A DNA stretch of 64,000 nt from Trissonchulus latispiculum. Its lineage: Eukaryota > Nematoda > Enoplea > Enoplida > Ironidae. The position numbers and the translations under genes were made by a program. Position 1 is the first letter of the stretch. Each line of letters opens with the position of its first letter. Below the pieces are notes generated by a model, which saw nothing but the letters and a program-made list of their open reading frames with translations, did not search any database and had not been told where the DNA came from. This document shows positions 45,975 to 58,791 of the stretch, in pieces. Location: assembly GCA_030248195.1 (NCBI GenBank), contig JASAND010028244.1:1-64000 (forward strand). Direction: 5' to 3'.

Positions 45975-46215
45975 CTTTAAAAAGCAAAAATATGAAGCTC
46001 AACGAGATCTTTCGAATGAATATAGTCATAACTGTATAGCTGCTGCCAAACTTTCAGAAATTGGGAAAAACCGTCCTGACCGGAAATCTCGAATTTTTGA
46101 AGCGGGATTGCTTAGAGGGTGACAGAACGCTAAAAGAACGTATTTCGGAAAGTTTCGTCAAATTTCATCTTGATTTACGCCGCCAACCAACAATATGTGC
46201 CCAAAAGGAATCACC
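45975..46215. repeat. Dispersed repeat, copy 2
   Basis: Diverged partner of 43205-43444 (see that entry). It continues past the point where copy 1 is interrupted by the hAT-like element. Confidence 0.55.
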
Positions 46216-47285
46216 ACCTTAAACTGCTCCTAGACATTCGGTCATATCATATGTAACCATCTCTTAGAACCGTTCTCTTAACTTTCTAAGCACTTTCACG
46301 CTGGGAACTTATGAGGTGTGCTGGAAAAATTAAGTGACTTACAAGTTAAAATAGCTCTATATTATATTCACCTAAAAATATCATAATAAATAGAACATTT
46401 AAATAGATGATTCTTAAATTTAAAGGCAATGATAAAATAAAATTAACTTTTTTGTTATTTTGACAAAAGTAACGACGAAATTCCACATATTTACTAATAT
46501 ATATTTATTATGTATTCAGCAGTTGAAGCTCATAAAATGACTAACAAGCTTTTACAGAACATTTCTGAAGGAATACAATACATTGCACCGTTGTCTTGGC
46601 TAAATATTGCAACAATTAGCACTTGAGAGTGCTTTATGAGCCCGATTTTGGGCTCCTAATTTTAAGAGCAGATTTACGAGGTCTCTTCGTTTAGGAGCTC
46701 TTCGTGAAACACTATTCTCCCAACTTTTCTCATAAGTAGTAAATTTAGGAGCTCTTAGTGCTATGAGCCTTTTGTGAAACGCTCCACTCAGCTTTTTAAT
46801 TTTCGTATGTTGGTAAACCTTATATATATATCTATATATATACTTTCTGTAGAACGTTTCATTGTTTTGTATCTAATTAAACACACTGGCTGAAAATGTG
46901 GATACTGGTTTAAAATAGTAACAATTTAAGCTAAAAATTAAATTTATTTTTATGGAACAAAAAGTTTTCAAATGTAGTTTATGTGGATTTTTCTCACAGT
47001 GAAAACTTGTGCCAAATGATCATTGAAAGGCGTAGGTGCTTTATGAAATTATATACGGTAGAAATGTGCATATATAATATACGTTCTGAATTTGGACGAG
47101 CCTAATAATACAAGATGCAAAAATCAAATAACTGCTTCTACTTAAAATGTAGGTAAAAAATATAAAATGAAATTTGTAGGTTTACAAACATGTGTATACA
47201 AAAATTAATAAGCTGGTGCAAATAAAATATTTTAAATTCTATCTTCGGTTTTTCAACCTCTAAGATTAAGCATTTAAATAATTAA

Positions 47286-48055
47286 ATGTTTGGGTTAGGA
47301 AATGCTGAATTGGTTAACAAGTTCCTTTTGTCAAAGATGGTATCACATTATCAAAATATTGCAAAAATTGGCTTTCAGAAGGTAAACTTAATTTTTTACT
47401 GCTTTTACTCACGTAAAATTGATTTCCTTTTAAAATTATACAAAACTTATATTCGACCTAAACTAGAATACGGTTCCGAGGTTTGGTCACCTCATTATTT
47501 AAAAGACATTGATTTAATCGAACGTGTTCAACGATCATTTACAAAAAGATTACCTGGTATGGGCAGTTTATCATACACTGAACGTTTGAAGAAACTTCGC
47601 TTAACCTCGTTGGAGGAACGTCGTATTATAAAAGATATAATTATGACATAAAATCGTTCATGGTCAAGTTGATCTTAGATTCAATGATTTTTTCGAATAT
47701 AGTCAGCTCTTATCCACAAGAGGGCATGCTTATAAATTGTCTGTTAAAAGAAGTAACACTGATATTAGAAAGTATTTTTTCAGTAATAGAATTGTTAGTA
47801 TCTGGAATGCTCTTGATGAAACTGTTGTCAATGCTTTAAATGTTATAGAATTTAAAAGTCGCCTTGCCACAATTTCTTTTGCATCGTATTTGAGGGGCCG
47901 GGGATTAGAAGTCGGTCAAACGGCCCACCCCGCCCCCTCCCAACCGTAATGTTCTTTTTTACTAATTTATAAGCTTTCCATCATAAGCTTATGTTGATTA
48001 ATGTATTTGGTTGTTTATGTAATTTTCTGTGTTGATTGGTTGGAAAATAAATTAA
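47286..48055 (+). pseudogene. 3' fragment of a CR1-like LINE reverse transcriptase
   Basis: Frame 47286-47651 encodes LYKTYIRPKLEYGSEVWSPH.., ERVQRSFTKRL and LKLRLTSLEERR-like sequence, the conserved post-RT region of CR1/Rex-type LINEs. After a frameshift, 47737-47949 encodes RKYFFSNRIVSIWNALDE and the C-terminal end. It is 5' truncated, with no endonuclease or RT core. A short (ACAT)n tract at 48055-48077 follows, typical of a microsatellite-ended LINE. Confidence 0.8.
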
Positions 48056-48182
48056 CATACATACATACATACATACAAAAACATGATTTTTTGATGGGGC
48101 CGTGTTTTATGTACGGGGCAGTATATAATGTGGACCTGTTTTATGTGGGGCCGGGGGTATTTATATGCACACCATAAATTGC

Positions 48183-48479
48183 AATTATGGATTCTTAAAA
48201 TTTTCTAACCTTCAATAAAGTTCATTGTGAAGTTGTCTCTACCATATGTTATACAACGTGGAAGCATAGAAATAAGCATTTTTGAAAGTAGTTTTCAGCT
48301 AGGTACTTTTTAAAAATGCTCTTTAGACCCAAGAGGCAAGTGCGGGAGAGCGGGGCGGCCGTTACAAAAATATCACCCACGGAGACTGACAACTGAAAAA
48401 AACTAAATGTTCAATCATAAACTGTGGCGTAAAACTGTGGTGTCAAATTGTTGCATAGGTCTAATTCTTCATTTCCAAT
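48183..48479. other. Upstream region of the DEG/ENaC gene
   Basis: About 300 bp between the composite element and the start codon. A splice-acceptor-like TTGTTGCATAG ends about 25 bases before the ATG. No promoter motif supported. Confidence 0.35.
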
Positions 48480-48718
48480 ATGGGAAGATATGACCCTCTG
48501 AAAGACACCACCATTCATGGAATTCCTGATATCTTAGGAAACAGTTTATGTCTCAAAGTTTTCTGGATCGTCACATTTCTACTAGCCTTGGGTGCTAGCG
48601 GATACTATATCTACAACGTCACCGTTACTTTCTTAAGTAAACCCGTGTCCTCCCGCATCTACAGTGAACAAGTGTCATCAATGAAGATTCCTGATATTCT
48701 GGTCTGCCCCTTTTCCAG
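48480..48718 (+). CDS. DEG/ENaC exon 1 (HG motif, first membrane segment)
   Basis: Start MGRYDPLKDTTIHGIPDI. The ATG is the first in frame and sits the usual short distance before HG. Ends DILVCPFSR with donor GTAGGT, two bases into a codon. Confidence 0.85.
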
Positions 48719-51700
48719 GTAGGTATGTTTTCTTGTGTTTTCCATGCAAAGTGTGCATAATAAATCAACTGATTGCAAAAGCTGACTTTAATTTCCTCCC
48801 ACTACGCTCGTCCCTGTCGGTGTTTCGTCCTATTCGAAATTTATTGCAAATTTAGATAGATGCCACTGATCTTGCACTTGTTTTAATACTTGATGACTTT
48901 GGATGCGCTAATCTCTTTCCGTTGCAAGTCTTTTAAATGGATATCCACTTAACGTTTATTACGAAAGCCAAAAAAGTGTGTGATCAGAGCGGTAGCAATT
49001 ATATACTATGTAACAGAGGGGGTAGGAAAGATAAGAAAGCCGTCGACCGTTGACGCCCGTCGATGCTTCCAGTCGTAACATGGTATCAGGACGTGTTGCT
49101 ACATTTGGAGGGCGTCGACTCCTCCAAAAATAGCATGGCAGTGTAGCGCGCTGTCATGTTTCGACGCGCGTCTACGCACGTCGACGTGCGTCTACGAGCG
49201 TCTACTCTCAACTGGGACTACGAAATCGCTGATAAGATATTGGCTTCATATCCAGACCCGTTTCAAAGCTTTATATATAGTACCAGTAGCAAACTGTCAC
49301 AATTGTTGTTGTAGAGTTACTGTTTTGTGTTCCAATAGAAGTAGTAAAACTTATGCTGTGCCCCGTCATAGAGTTCAAGTTGATTACCACATCAGTAGCA
49401 AATTCCTAACTTGTAGGCTCCTGGTAATCCGCAGATAACTTGCTGGTTACAAATGCATGAATGCGTTTTATTATTCGTCTCTTCGTTAAACAATTGAAAG
49501 TGAGCCATGTATTTGTGTGGAAGACTTACCTCACTCGTATACTAAAATGTTCACGCCAGTGTTACAGGTACAATGAAGCAAGACTGAGAGCATTGACTGA
49601 CAACGACGCTTACATAATTTCCTACTTGGATACTTTCTTCACCTACGGAGGTTATCATCATTATATGGGTGGATTTCCACAGATCTCAGTACTATTTGCG
49701 AGCATAACTAAAAGTCGGGCCCAATTTGCTTATCTTATGCGTCAAAAGAAAATGAGCATTGTGGACTTCATTGGAAATGTGTCACTGCGATGTAATGAAG
49801 TAGTTCATGCCTGCGTACACGGACGGCAGACCATTCCTACAGAAGAGTGCTGCATGAAACCCTACATGTTGCCTTATGGGTTTTGCCCAATAGTTAAAGG
49901 TCCATTGCAAAATGCGACGGGATTGGACGCTGGTAAACGTTTATATGCTTCTCCACTCTACATGCGTATATCTGCTATGGAAGCGTTTACTCCTACTTTT
50001 GCGGAAAAATGGAGAAGCATGCAGAATTTTAAATGATAATCTGAGAAACTCCTGAGAGCGGTATTACAACAATTGTTTAAATTCACCAACAATAGCAGTA
50101 AAATATCTTCTCTTCCTTTTTCGTAACTGTATATCTGGTTGTCGAATCAGGACCGATTCATGCTTCAACAGAGATACAAAGAATCTCAAAATTGCGCAAT
50201 GAAAAAACGAAGAAAAATAGAAAGAGGCCAGGCTAAGCTATGATTAACGTTAAATTCTCCTGCGCTTAAATATTTAAGATCACATTATATTTAGCTGAAC
50301 AAAACACATTCATTAATTCAGTGCCGTTTCTCTGTTTCTCCGTTGCTTCACTTTACTGTTGTTCCGTTATTTATCGCAGCCTTTAGCCAACCAGAAGTAC
50401 AGGCAGTAAACTTAGGGCCTTTTCAAGAAAGGGTAGAGTAGCGTAGAGTAGAGTAGAGTAGAGTAGAGTTAAAATTAACTCTTTTCATGAAAGGATGGAG
50501 TTAATTTTAACTCTGCGTGTTTTAACTCTCTCTAACCCTGCAGGGTTAAAAACGGCAGGGTTAAAAAGAGTTAAAAATGCCAGGGTTAAAATTAACTCCA
50601 TGCATTCATGAAAAGAGTTAATTTTAACTCTACTCTACTCTGCCCTGTCTTTCTTAAAGACCTTGTTTTTGGAATCACAAACTTAGAACAATTATTACTC
50701 ATTCATTACTTTGATTTGGAAAAAAATGTCAAAATGTAACTTACGACTTTCTTTTTAATGAATGAGAAAACACAATTTGTCTTTCTAGAATTTGAAAATG
50801 AGTTATGAAAAATGTGGTAAAAATGCGGAAAAATGAAAAACACATTTTAAGGTTTTTGCAGACTAAAGCAAATCTTTTCGAAGCACATTAATTATCACAA
50901 AACTGTTGTTCATTGCAGAGAAGTTAGCTAAAATGTATTCGCAACCTTAACTTTTACTTCCTTTCTCAAGCATTTGATAAGCGATTATGTAACAGTTGGA
51001 AAAGAGCTGTCGCACCAACTGAAAAAGGTGCCATGAAGTACTTATATGGGGAGGGGAGTATAAGTACAATATAAGTATAAATATAAACGGACATCAGATT
51101 TATGTTCCGCAACTTCGAAATATGTAATTTTCATGTAATTTTGCAGAAAACTCTATGATAATTTTTTCTCTCGAACGTAAATTAAAAAACTTTCGGGAAT
51201 AAATAATAAATGTTGATTCCGAGAAATTGTGAATGTTTATTCCGGTCGTTTTATTGAAGGGCAACCATTTGCAAGTTAAAGTTAAAGTTAAGTTGAAGTG
51301 CAGTTTTTGTATCAATCAAATAGAGCAATTTTTGCCTAAAACCCAACGTAAGAATTCTCAGCAAAATTGGAAGTACAAAACATTTTCGGTTCTCTTATGG
51401 TCCTTTCGTGGAAAACTTGAAAAATTAAATATTTAGTATGCTAAAATTTGGTTATCGGTCGACTAGAAATATGTTCGAAAGCATTCATGCAAAAGTTTTA
51501 TCACATTTTCTTTCAGTTTAATTTCATTTTTAAACCCTGATTCCGTTTCCGACTTCTGTTTTTTAGACTGACTCGTCAATTACAAGAATATTTCAGCATG
51601 ATTGAAAACAACCAATCAAAATGAAGCAAGTGTGTGCAGCCAATTAGAATAACTGCAATTTTCTGATTGGTTGACTGACATCATTGCATTTCTAGAGTTT

Positions 51701-52399
51701 ATTTGCTGGCAAAATTGCTTCAAAACGCTGTTTTCATACAACGAAGATGTTTAAATTTACGGTGCATTAATTTATACTACCACCTGAACCGCAACAATCT
51801 TTTTATTGAAGCTGCAGTAGTGAAATTAATTGGATTGAATAAAAATTGCAGCCAATGTTGATATCGAAAATACCTAATAAAATATTGTTTAATTGAATAA
51901 TCAAACATCTGAAGCAAGAGAAACGACTTAACTTGCGAATTTTCATTGGTACTGATTAATTGAACAACCATCTAGATTTTAACTCTGCTTAACCCGCGTG
52001 TTTTGACGGGGGTTAAATTTCAATGGAAAACGCTTTGAGAGAGTTAAACAGAGTTAAATTTAACCCTTTCATGAAAAGGGTAGAGTTAAATTTAACTCTG
52101 CAAATATTTAACCCTTGCAGCGATTCTTGAAAAGGGTAGAGTTAGAGCGAGTTAATTTTAACTCTTTTCAAGAAACAACGCAGAGTTAAAAACTTTAACT
52201 CTCTATAACTCGCAGGGTTAAAATTAACTCGTTTAACCCTTTCTTGAAAAGGATCGAGTTAATTTTAACTCTACTCTACCCTTTCTTGAAAAGGCCCTAA
52301 GCTGACTGAAACGCCGTTTCTTAGTTTCCCAGAGAAGTTTCTCAGCAGGTCACACACAGTCTTAGCAGAAATCAGGGTTTCCTCTACTTAATATGTCTT

Positions 52400-52481
<82 letters not shown>

Positions 52482-54008
52482 ACTTATACCGCTGCAGGAT
52501 TTTCCATGGAGCTGATGTTGCCAATGGAAAGCATGGTGAGGAAGACTTCATTTATTGAATGGAATGATGGCATATTGTATGGTCTTGTGCATCCAACAGC
52601 CAACCTTCTGCAAGAATTTTATCATATTCCACTTGGCTATCACGTTTCAATATCATTAAAGGAAGACCAATTTCAGAGTATCAACCAACCTTCGCGCCCG
52701 TGCAGATACTATGGTGAAGGTAAGCTGAATTTGGATCCTGAGTAAGCTTAAGTAACATTTTATGTTAGAGTCTTTCTTTAACGGGGCTTAACGTATTTGA
52801 TTTTGGCTCGAGTATGCTTCCGGAAATCCTTTAAAATAGCCTTCGATCTTTTACTCTGTCAGCCTTGGGCTGATATAATCTCCTATCAGTTTATACGTTA
52901 TTTACTATTCTTGTTCCCTGTTCGCACTGTTTGCTGAGTGCCTCTGCCAGCCACGACATTCCTTTCGCTTGTTTATCTTTCTTATCGTTTTCTATTTCGC
53001 AATCGTATTTGAAGCAAGATTTTCTATCGATTTTTTAAATCTCCATCCATAAATCCAGTTTTCCTAGCACTTGTTGTTTTTGAGTAATTGTATCAACAAG
53101 AGATTATCTGTAAAATACCCGCGGCCCACTTCCAACTCTGAGTGGACAAACCAGTGCAGCAATTGCAAAGCCGAAGGACGCGCACTTTCTAAGAGCATCA
53201 GCAAAAGTCTAATCTACTTGAAGCTTCAGCATTAGCACAAATTGTATCACAATTTTACAAACCATTTGAGCTATTTTATAATGCTTTGGACCAGTATTGT
53301 TAAATAAAAATATATGGTGGAATAAATTTACGTAACCTAGGTCTTCCCTGTCGTATTTTGCACGTAAAATTATTATCACACTAGTATTTTTCTCTTAGCA
53401 ATTCCTGCCACATGTTTTGTAATTATCGATTATTCTTGCTGCAGTTAATTACCTAATAGCATCTGGTCTGCTGAGGAATCAAAATCTATTCAGAGAAAAT
53501 TAGTATTATTAGTTGTACCTGAACTGGGCTGGTATGGGTTGGTTCAGCACAGAGGGACTTGTGGTGATCTTCAGTACACGTAGCGGCTCTCAGAAATACT
53601 GGTAGATACGTAGTCAGTAGATTGGCATTGACCTTATGTCTATGACGTACAAGGAGGAATTCTATATGGAGTCATACACAGCAATAGCAATGCCAGTATT
53701 TTATAGTCAGAGACTCAGTGAACTTTATTATATGGTTTAGATGATAATCAGCAACTGTGTTTTCTGAAGTGCTACACACTGGAAACCATGGTACACTGTG
53801 ACAAGGATTGTGAACCTGTGGGATTAGTGAATACATCCGCGCACAATCCAGCAAGAGCTACTTGTGATGGCAAAGAGAGCTTCGATTGCAATATTGAACC
53901 AATGATAAGAGACTTGGAAACTGGATCACCCGTTCTTCCTCTTTGCCAGAAGCAATGTGGAATTTCATGCCATCATGCCGGATATACAGTGCTGTCATCT
54001 ATGTCCAA
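48480..54008 (+). CDS. DEG/ENaC-family sodium channel subunit, partial (first four coding exons)
   Basis: Exons 48480-48718, 49568-49932, 52498-52719 and 53741-54008 join in phase to 364 codons. The N-terminus has the family gating motif HG (residues 13-14 in TTIHGIPDI), then a first membrane segment (about 25-45, VFWIVTFLLALGASGYYIY), then an extracellular part rich in cysteines. The ..LCFLKCYTLE..C..C.P motif and CQKQCGISCHHAGYTV match the family's thumb/wrist region before the second membrane segment. That second segment and the C-terminus are not found before the LTR element at 55634. They may lie beyond 64000 or be lost. Such channels conduct sodium and are opened by peptides, protons or mechanical force; the subtype is unresolved. 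Confidence 0.85.
49040..49205. repeat. CGTCGACG palindromic-word patch (DEG/ENaC intron 1)
   Basis: Dense GTCGAC, GACGCGCGTC and CGTCGACGTGCGTC words in both orientations, like the other palindromic-word elements. Clear termini were not found. Confidence 0.4.
49568..49932 (+). CDS. DEG/ENaC exon 2 (extracellular domain)
   Basis: Acceptor CCAGTGTTACAG. Begins YNEARLRAL as after the family's CP[FS]NR-like motif, and includes CNEVVHAC..EECC.., YGFCPIV and GLDAG at the end. Donor GTAAAC lies inside a longer open stretch. Joining to exon 3 restores the family's G..S.EL pattern. Confidence 0.82.
50411..52301. mobile_element. Palindromic-word element of GAGTTAAAATTAACTC (DEG/ENaC intron 2)
   Basis: Inverted termini TTAGGGCCTTTTCAAGAAAG and CTTTCTTGAAAAGGCCCTAA, about 1.9 kb apart. 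Both subterminal regions (50440-50660 and 51975-52290) consist of GAGTTAAAATTAACTC words. The centre is AT-rich and shows no transposase. PIF/Harbinger-like by terminal style; outer TTA/TAA do not match exactly. Confidence 0.6.
52402..52480. repeat. (TA)n microsatellite next to a splice acceptor
   Basis: About 80 bp of nearly pure TA ending some 17 bases before the DEG/ENaC exon 3 acceptor (CCGCTGCAG). Confidence 0.95.
52498..52719 (+). CDS. DEG/ENaC exon 3 (extracellular domain)
   Basis: Encodes FSMELMLPMES, then a conserved IPLGYHVSISLKEDQ block (the family's PG....I.L....) and CRYYGE. The acceptor lies right after a long (TA)n tract. Donor GTAAGC. Confidence 0.85.
53741..54008 (+). CDS. 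DEG/ENaC exon 4 (cysteine-rich, pre-TM2)
   Basis: Encodes LCFLKCYTLETMVHCDKDCEPVG and CQKQCGISCHHAGYTVLSSMSK. Acceptor TATATGGTTTAG, donor GTACGT. Ends two bases into a codon and awaits an exon carrying the second membrane segment. Confidence 0.85.
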
Positions 54009-54559
54009 GTACGTTACTGACCGTATATTATTGACGTCTATGTACTTTGTTTGATGACGAGGTCCTCGACATTGAAACCTTCTGGGAATTTGCATCGATG
54101 CAGAAGTGCAAAAATCAGTCCAATACCCGTTTAGCAGTATCTTTATTTCATAGTTTTCAGTTGATTCAGCATAATCTAAATAAGTACAGTACAATCCCGA
54201 AAAAGAGATTCTGCCAGAAGCAACAATGTACTTTACAGATCTGTTATCTTCTAAGGCCTGTTGTTTGCAAAATAAGCCAACAATCCCGCAGCGGTAAGAA
54301 TGAATAGCAATCCAACCAACAACACTAAAGATGGTCAGTAAATATACTACAGGCAGGGCAAAAAACGAAAGAAGAAAAGAAAAAAGTAAAGTTTACTTCC
54401 GAAAGTATATTGACGACGGACATTCATCAGCCATAAGTACTACAATATGGGTTGAAATAAACGTAGAAAATAAAGTAGTAGAAAAATACAACATCAAATT
54501 AAACAACAAAACTATGGAATTATGAATCAAGAAAATTATCTTTGATGAATATAGCTATA
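54009..54559. other. Intron sequence after DEG/ENaC exon 4
   Basis: Short open frames occur but none has a membrane segment or any channel motif. No gene supported. Confidence 0.5.
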
Positions 54560-55330
54560 AAGACGTAGGTACTTAGACAACAATGTTTTGCAATCGACAA
54601 TCCTCCTTTTAAAAGTTTCCACATCTGAACTACCCACGACAGTACTAGAAAGTCCTTTCAATGGTTCAACTACTTTCTAATTAAAATAAAATTGCGCAAA
54701 TGCAAATTACATTTAGCTTGTCGAACTTTAAATGGATGGCCTCTAGTCTCATACCTGCTGGTCATCATAAACAATCTTATATACGCACCTAAATTAAGAA
54801 TATAACAACAATCACTATAAGATATATCTCCAAATCTAAAATCATATTCACTTCTTGAGGATCACTTCCTCCAATTATTAGTGCAGAAATGTTGCACTTA
54901 TCTGTTATTGTTATTTTGTTGCTTGTTTAATTAAGTTCAATTGAAATTAAATTGAATTGAATTCTCAAAATACAGTAGAATGAAGATAAGAAAACATTTG
55001 AAACAGCAATGAATATACAATATACATCCCTTACTAATAAACCTGAAGTATATCCCTTAATAATGTGCTAGTGAGCACAAAACATCATCTGTAACTTTAC
55101 TATAGACTCAATATCTCTTTTCAGATAAGGCTCCCATGTCTCAGATGCATAGAAAAAAATTGGCAGAACTTAAAATTTATACAGTTCAATTCTGACAGAT
55201 ATAACTCTCGTAAAAAGATTCTGATTAATGAATAAAGTATGACGAGCTTTAGCTATAATTGAAACTACATGCTCAGACATACATAAACTGAAATTACTAT
55301 AAACGTCAAGGTCATTGTAACTGTCTCCAA
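54560..55330 (-). pseudogene. Decayed CR1-like LINE 3' fragment
   Basis: Minus-strand translation in broken frames shows, in order: NFSLCMSEHV..IIAKAR.., LPIFFYASETWEPYLKRDIE, RGHPFKVRQAKCNLHLRNF, and near the end SSDVETFKRRI-like sequence. This is the same post-RT region seen at 47286-48055 but from a different, more decayed copy. Several stops and shifts. Confidence 0.7.
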
Positions 55331-55633
55331 AACTGTACTAGATAAAGTATACCTTAAATCACCATTGTTATGTAACCAAATTAGCGTGCACAAAATTTCC
55401 AGAACTTTACTGGCACAAAACGTGTACCTAAGCTTAAGCTATGTTTGATATAGGAAAGTTTTTCACAGGTGTTAAATCAAACTGCATAGATTTTTTGAAT
55501 CAAATTACTGTAAGAAAATGTAATGAGTTTAAACAATATCACTGATAAAACAGCAATCAAGGAACGGGGAAACCAAATTCAAGATAACCGAGGCCCAATT
55601 TCTGATACCCACGGATACCCGCGATCCGCTTGC

Positions 55634-57474
55634 TGTAACGGGTTACGTTACCTAGTTTATTACGTAGTCTAGCTTTAAAATTTAGCTTATAGATAAATGA
55701 TGATAGATGATTCAAGGTAGCCCATAGTGATTTTGGTTAACCCAAATAATCTTTGTCTCGCTTTTAGTCAAGACAGATATGTCGATTTGCCTGGAATTTC
55801 AGATTAGCCAAAGTTTGAAGTCAAGACGTAAAGACAGTTTAACCAACACCTTTAGTCTTCAGACAAAAGACCCGCTTAAAGTTTGCACCTGCTTTTATAT
55901 CAGAAACCCTAGAGTGCCCTAGAGGAATAAAAACTTGGGTGATGAGAGTGGAAATTGTGTAAATTTTAATAGGTTAAATTTAATGAGCCTCTGATTTTAG
56001 AAGGAGGAGCACTATAGTTGACAGGCCATCAGTCAGCCAGTGAACTGTTAATACATTTATTGGAAAAAGAATGAACTAACAGTTCACCGTACCGCCCGAG
56101 GACCCGTCAAAAATAGTAACTTAGATATTTTAGCATAATTGCATGACATTATTCCATGGCATTTTACGTATTACTGAACTACAGTTTGTATAAATAGGTT
56201 ACAAGTTACAGTGCAATTAAATTACGTACATGACATTTTATTACTGAACTACAGTTTGTATAAATGGGTTACAAGTTACAGTGCAATTAAATTACGTACA
56301 TGACATTTTATTACTGAACTACAGTTTGTATAAATGGGTTACAAATTATAGTGCAATTAAATTACGTACATCAGATAGAACACGATTGACATTTGGTAAT
56401 AATATAGTATTAAAATTAGGTTACAATAGAAATTCTAATCATACATTGTAAAACTTGTTACATTTATTTGAATAGATCGAATAGGTTATATATATATATG
56501 TTTTGGATTTCTAACTTCGGGTGTTTTTGTTCCTTACAATTTCTTCCCTCCTGATTTGAGAAATGGCCTCATTTCTCAGAGCTGTGGTTGGATTGGATCG
56601 TATCCGGAAGGACCAGCTTCTTGATTAGGTGGGAGGGCGGCCTTTCTGCGGTTGAAATAAGCTTGGTCGCGCCGTAGATCGTAAACCACGGAACCCATGA
56701 GGTGCAGGCCTCGTCGAATGTATAGTTTCCCGCCGTCTGGGTAGTTGATCCCCCATAGAATGAGCTTTGCCACTTGGTGTAGGATTTGTTCGTGAGTAAG
56801 CGCCTTGCATTGGCGCATGTTCGTTGGTAGCGGAAGTTTCTAACCTTTCAGATTCTTCCCAGGCCGTTGCTTGTTACATTTGTGGCGATCAATAGAAAAT
56901 TCTGCGGCGTCCTGGTTGCCGTAGCTGTTTGATGTTTGAATCCACAGTTCGAGGCTTTTTTCTTTGAGGGTAACGGGGTGAACTGTGGGAACCTTATTTT
57001 TAGGTAGAACATTAACATGGACGGGTGCCCACGGGTAATGCTGTTAGGGCTAGATAACATTGCCGCAAGGCGCCGGTGGGGAACGTGTGATGGGTGGAGT
57101 ATTCAAAGGAACAGTGCAGGGTGGTTGAGACGGAAATATTTTGGTGGGCTTCGGTTTGAGGGAGGATCTGGATCGCTGGTTACGACTTTCCGATTGGCGG
57201 TTGGCAATAGACTTTCGAGGCAATTTGGGTGAACGACAGTCGTAAGGCTGATGACGGTGATGTTCTCAGCTAGCCTTGTAGCCGTGATGTGGACGTTGAT
57301 TGTAGGGATCGCGATGATTTTCAGACCTAGTAGAGCTTGGCGCGAATCCTGATGCAGCCTGTGGAGGTTGTATCACCGGCGACGGTACAATGACGACAGA
57401 GAGGAGCGGGGGTACCAGTTCAAGTGGATCGGCAGGGTTCGCAAACTGTGGTGGCGTCAGTGATCGGTCCAATA
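55634..57474 (-). repeat. 3' LTR (low-coordinate copy)
   Basis: Begins TGTAACGGGTTACGTTACC and aligns with 62104-64000. From about 56560 to 57474 there are only a few substitutions against the other copy (roughly 1%), while the first 900 bp differ by several indels. The high-coordinate edge is not defined because its partner leaves the window; it may extend toward 57600. Confidence 0.8.
56157..56370. repeat. 70-bp tandem repeat inside the LTR
   Basis: TTACTGAACTACAG at 56171, 56241 and 56311, exactly 70 bp apart (three units). The other LTR has about two units near 62790-62905, so the copy number changed after insertion. Confidence 0.88.
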
Positions 57475-58420
57475 ATGGTTCTTCCGCGTCAGGATCTATC
57501 GGCTCGGTTGAGGGCGACCTGGGAGCATTTGGGTCACTGTCATCGTCGTCATCGAGTAGTTCGATCTGAAATTCGTTGATGCCGTCATGTTCCTAAAAAA
57601 TTAATATATACAGTTGAAATTGTGAGGTGGATTACGCTCATGCATGTTGTATATATAGTATCAGGGAATGCAGTATATTGCTGTGAGTAGGTTGTTAGGC
57701 GTTTATTAATAGATATATAGCCATGAACAGGCGGATTTATGTCAAGGTCTGTGTTTATTGTCTGCGTCTATTCGACATCTATTATATTCAACAGCGTCAA
57801 CGTAAGCAGTGGTTAAGCGGATGAAACTGCTCGTTGAGGGCTTGTTTAAAAAGGGAGTCTAGTGCGGCTTTGACTGATTTGTTTGGAAAGTTGAGGTCGC
57901 CAGAGACAATGCAGAGACGAGGTTGTCTGACAAGGCGCAGTCGGCAAATCGAGTACCCATGGCAGTGTGAGCCGCTAATTTCACAGATCTCGCGGCAACA
58001 CTGACATAATCTAAACCCTACAGCTGACGAATTTCCCACAACTTGGATGCTGCGGAATACCGTACCGCCTTAAATTCGTGGAACTGCCGTGCGTTACCGA
58101 TAAACCCAGATTTACGATAAGCCGAAATGTGATAAACCAAAATTTAGTTTAGCCGAAGTTTAGGTTTGCCGAATTCACCTGTTAACTGGGCGGAAAGTTC
58201 GCAGTTAACTGATATTGGAATTGAAATTGCTGCGTATTTATATTTTTGTGTTGCTGTGAGCTTAGGGGTTCATGGGTTCATGATTGGCACTGCCGTTTGG
58301 ACTGCTGGGATTCCGTTTTTCGAATCTTAGCATCAAGGCTCTGGCAGTTGATCGCCTGCGTTTGTGTGCCCATCTTCGAAAGTGAGACTATGAGCGTGGG
58401 ATATTGAATGTAAGACCATC
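57475..58420. other. Between envelope-like frame and the 3' LTR
   Basis: Should contain the polypurine tract and the true LTR edge. Neither could be placed with confidence. Short open frames here are not recognised. Confidence 0.4.
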
Positions 58421-58786
58421 TCATATGTTATTTGGGCAGCAGTGTAATAACAGGAAGCTGAGGGTTACATAGGTGCACACTAGGAATACCCATAGCTGCC
58501 ATGGACCGACAGCGAATCCATGAAGAAATCCGAAGAAGCCTTTGTTCATTATTCCAGTAACCACTCCTTGGGCCTCTTGTTTTGGTGATCTTCGGGTGGT
58601 GCGATCGCGGAGTACCTGTAGAATCTTCTGTTGATATTGTAACCCTCCAATAATTTTGTTTAGGCTGATTTTCGAGGTAATTTCTGAGAAATTATACCTG
58701 ACGATTTGACTGAAGATTGTAGGTTGAAAGCTCCAGGGTTCGGTAGTATTCCACGAGAATGCTCTGAGCTCCGGAATGTGTAGCAA
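58421..58786 (-). pseudogene. Envelope-like C-terminus with membrane anchor
   Basis: 121 codons with sequons (NTT, NFS), a charged helical stretch, then GFFGFLHGFAVGPWQLWVFLVC and a following hydrophobic run, forming a C-terminal membrane anchor with a very short tail. Topology fits a class of retroelement envelope. It is one frame away from the preceding piece. Confidence 0.55.
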
Positions 58787-58791
58787 CGGCG

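Larger units (their letters stand above)
44932..48174. mobile_element. Composite element with GC-rich inverted ends and 8-bp duplication
   Basis: TAAATTGC brackets it at 44924-44931 and 48175-48182. Both ends carry CGGGGCCG/AAAACACGGCCC-type words in inverted orientation. The 3.2-kb interior holds a second copy of the dispersed repeat and a CR1-like LINE fragment, so it has been expanded by later insertions. hAT-like by duplication length only. Confidence 0.6.

Noticed and set aside
54047..54307. 86-codon frame right after DEG/ENaC exon 4, considered as the missing TM2 exon
   Set aside because: No hydrophobic segment and no family motif; no good acceptor in phase.
54331..54525. YIDD in a 64-codon frame, considered as a reverse-transcriptase catalytic site
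   Set aside because: No other RT motif nearby and the surrounding residues do not fit; the true RT remnant here is on the minus strand.
56576..57232. Open frames in the LTR (both strands) repeated at 63108-63764
   Set aside because: They are duplicated only because they are in the two LTRs; no recognisable protein.
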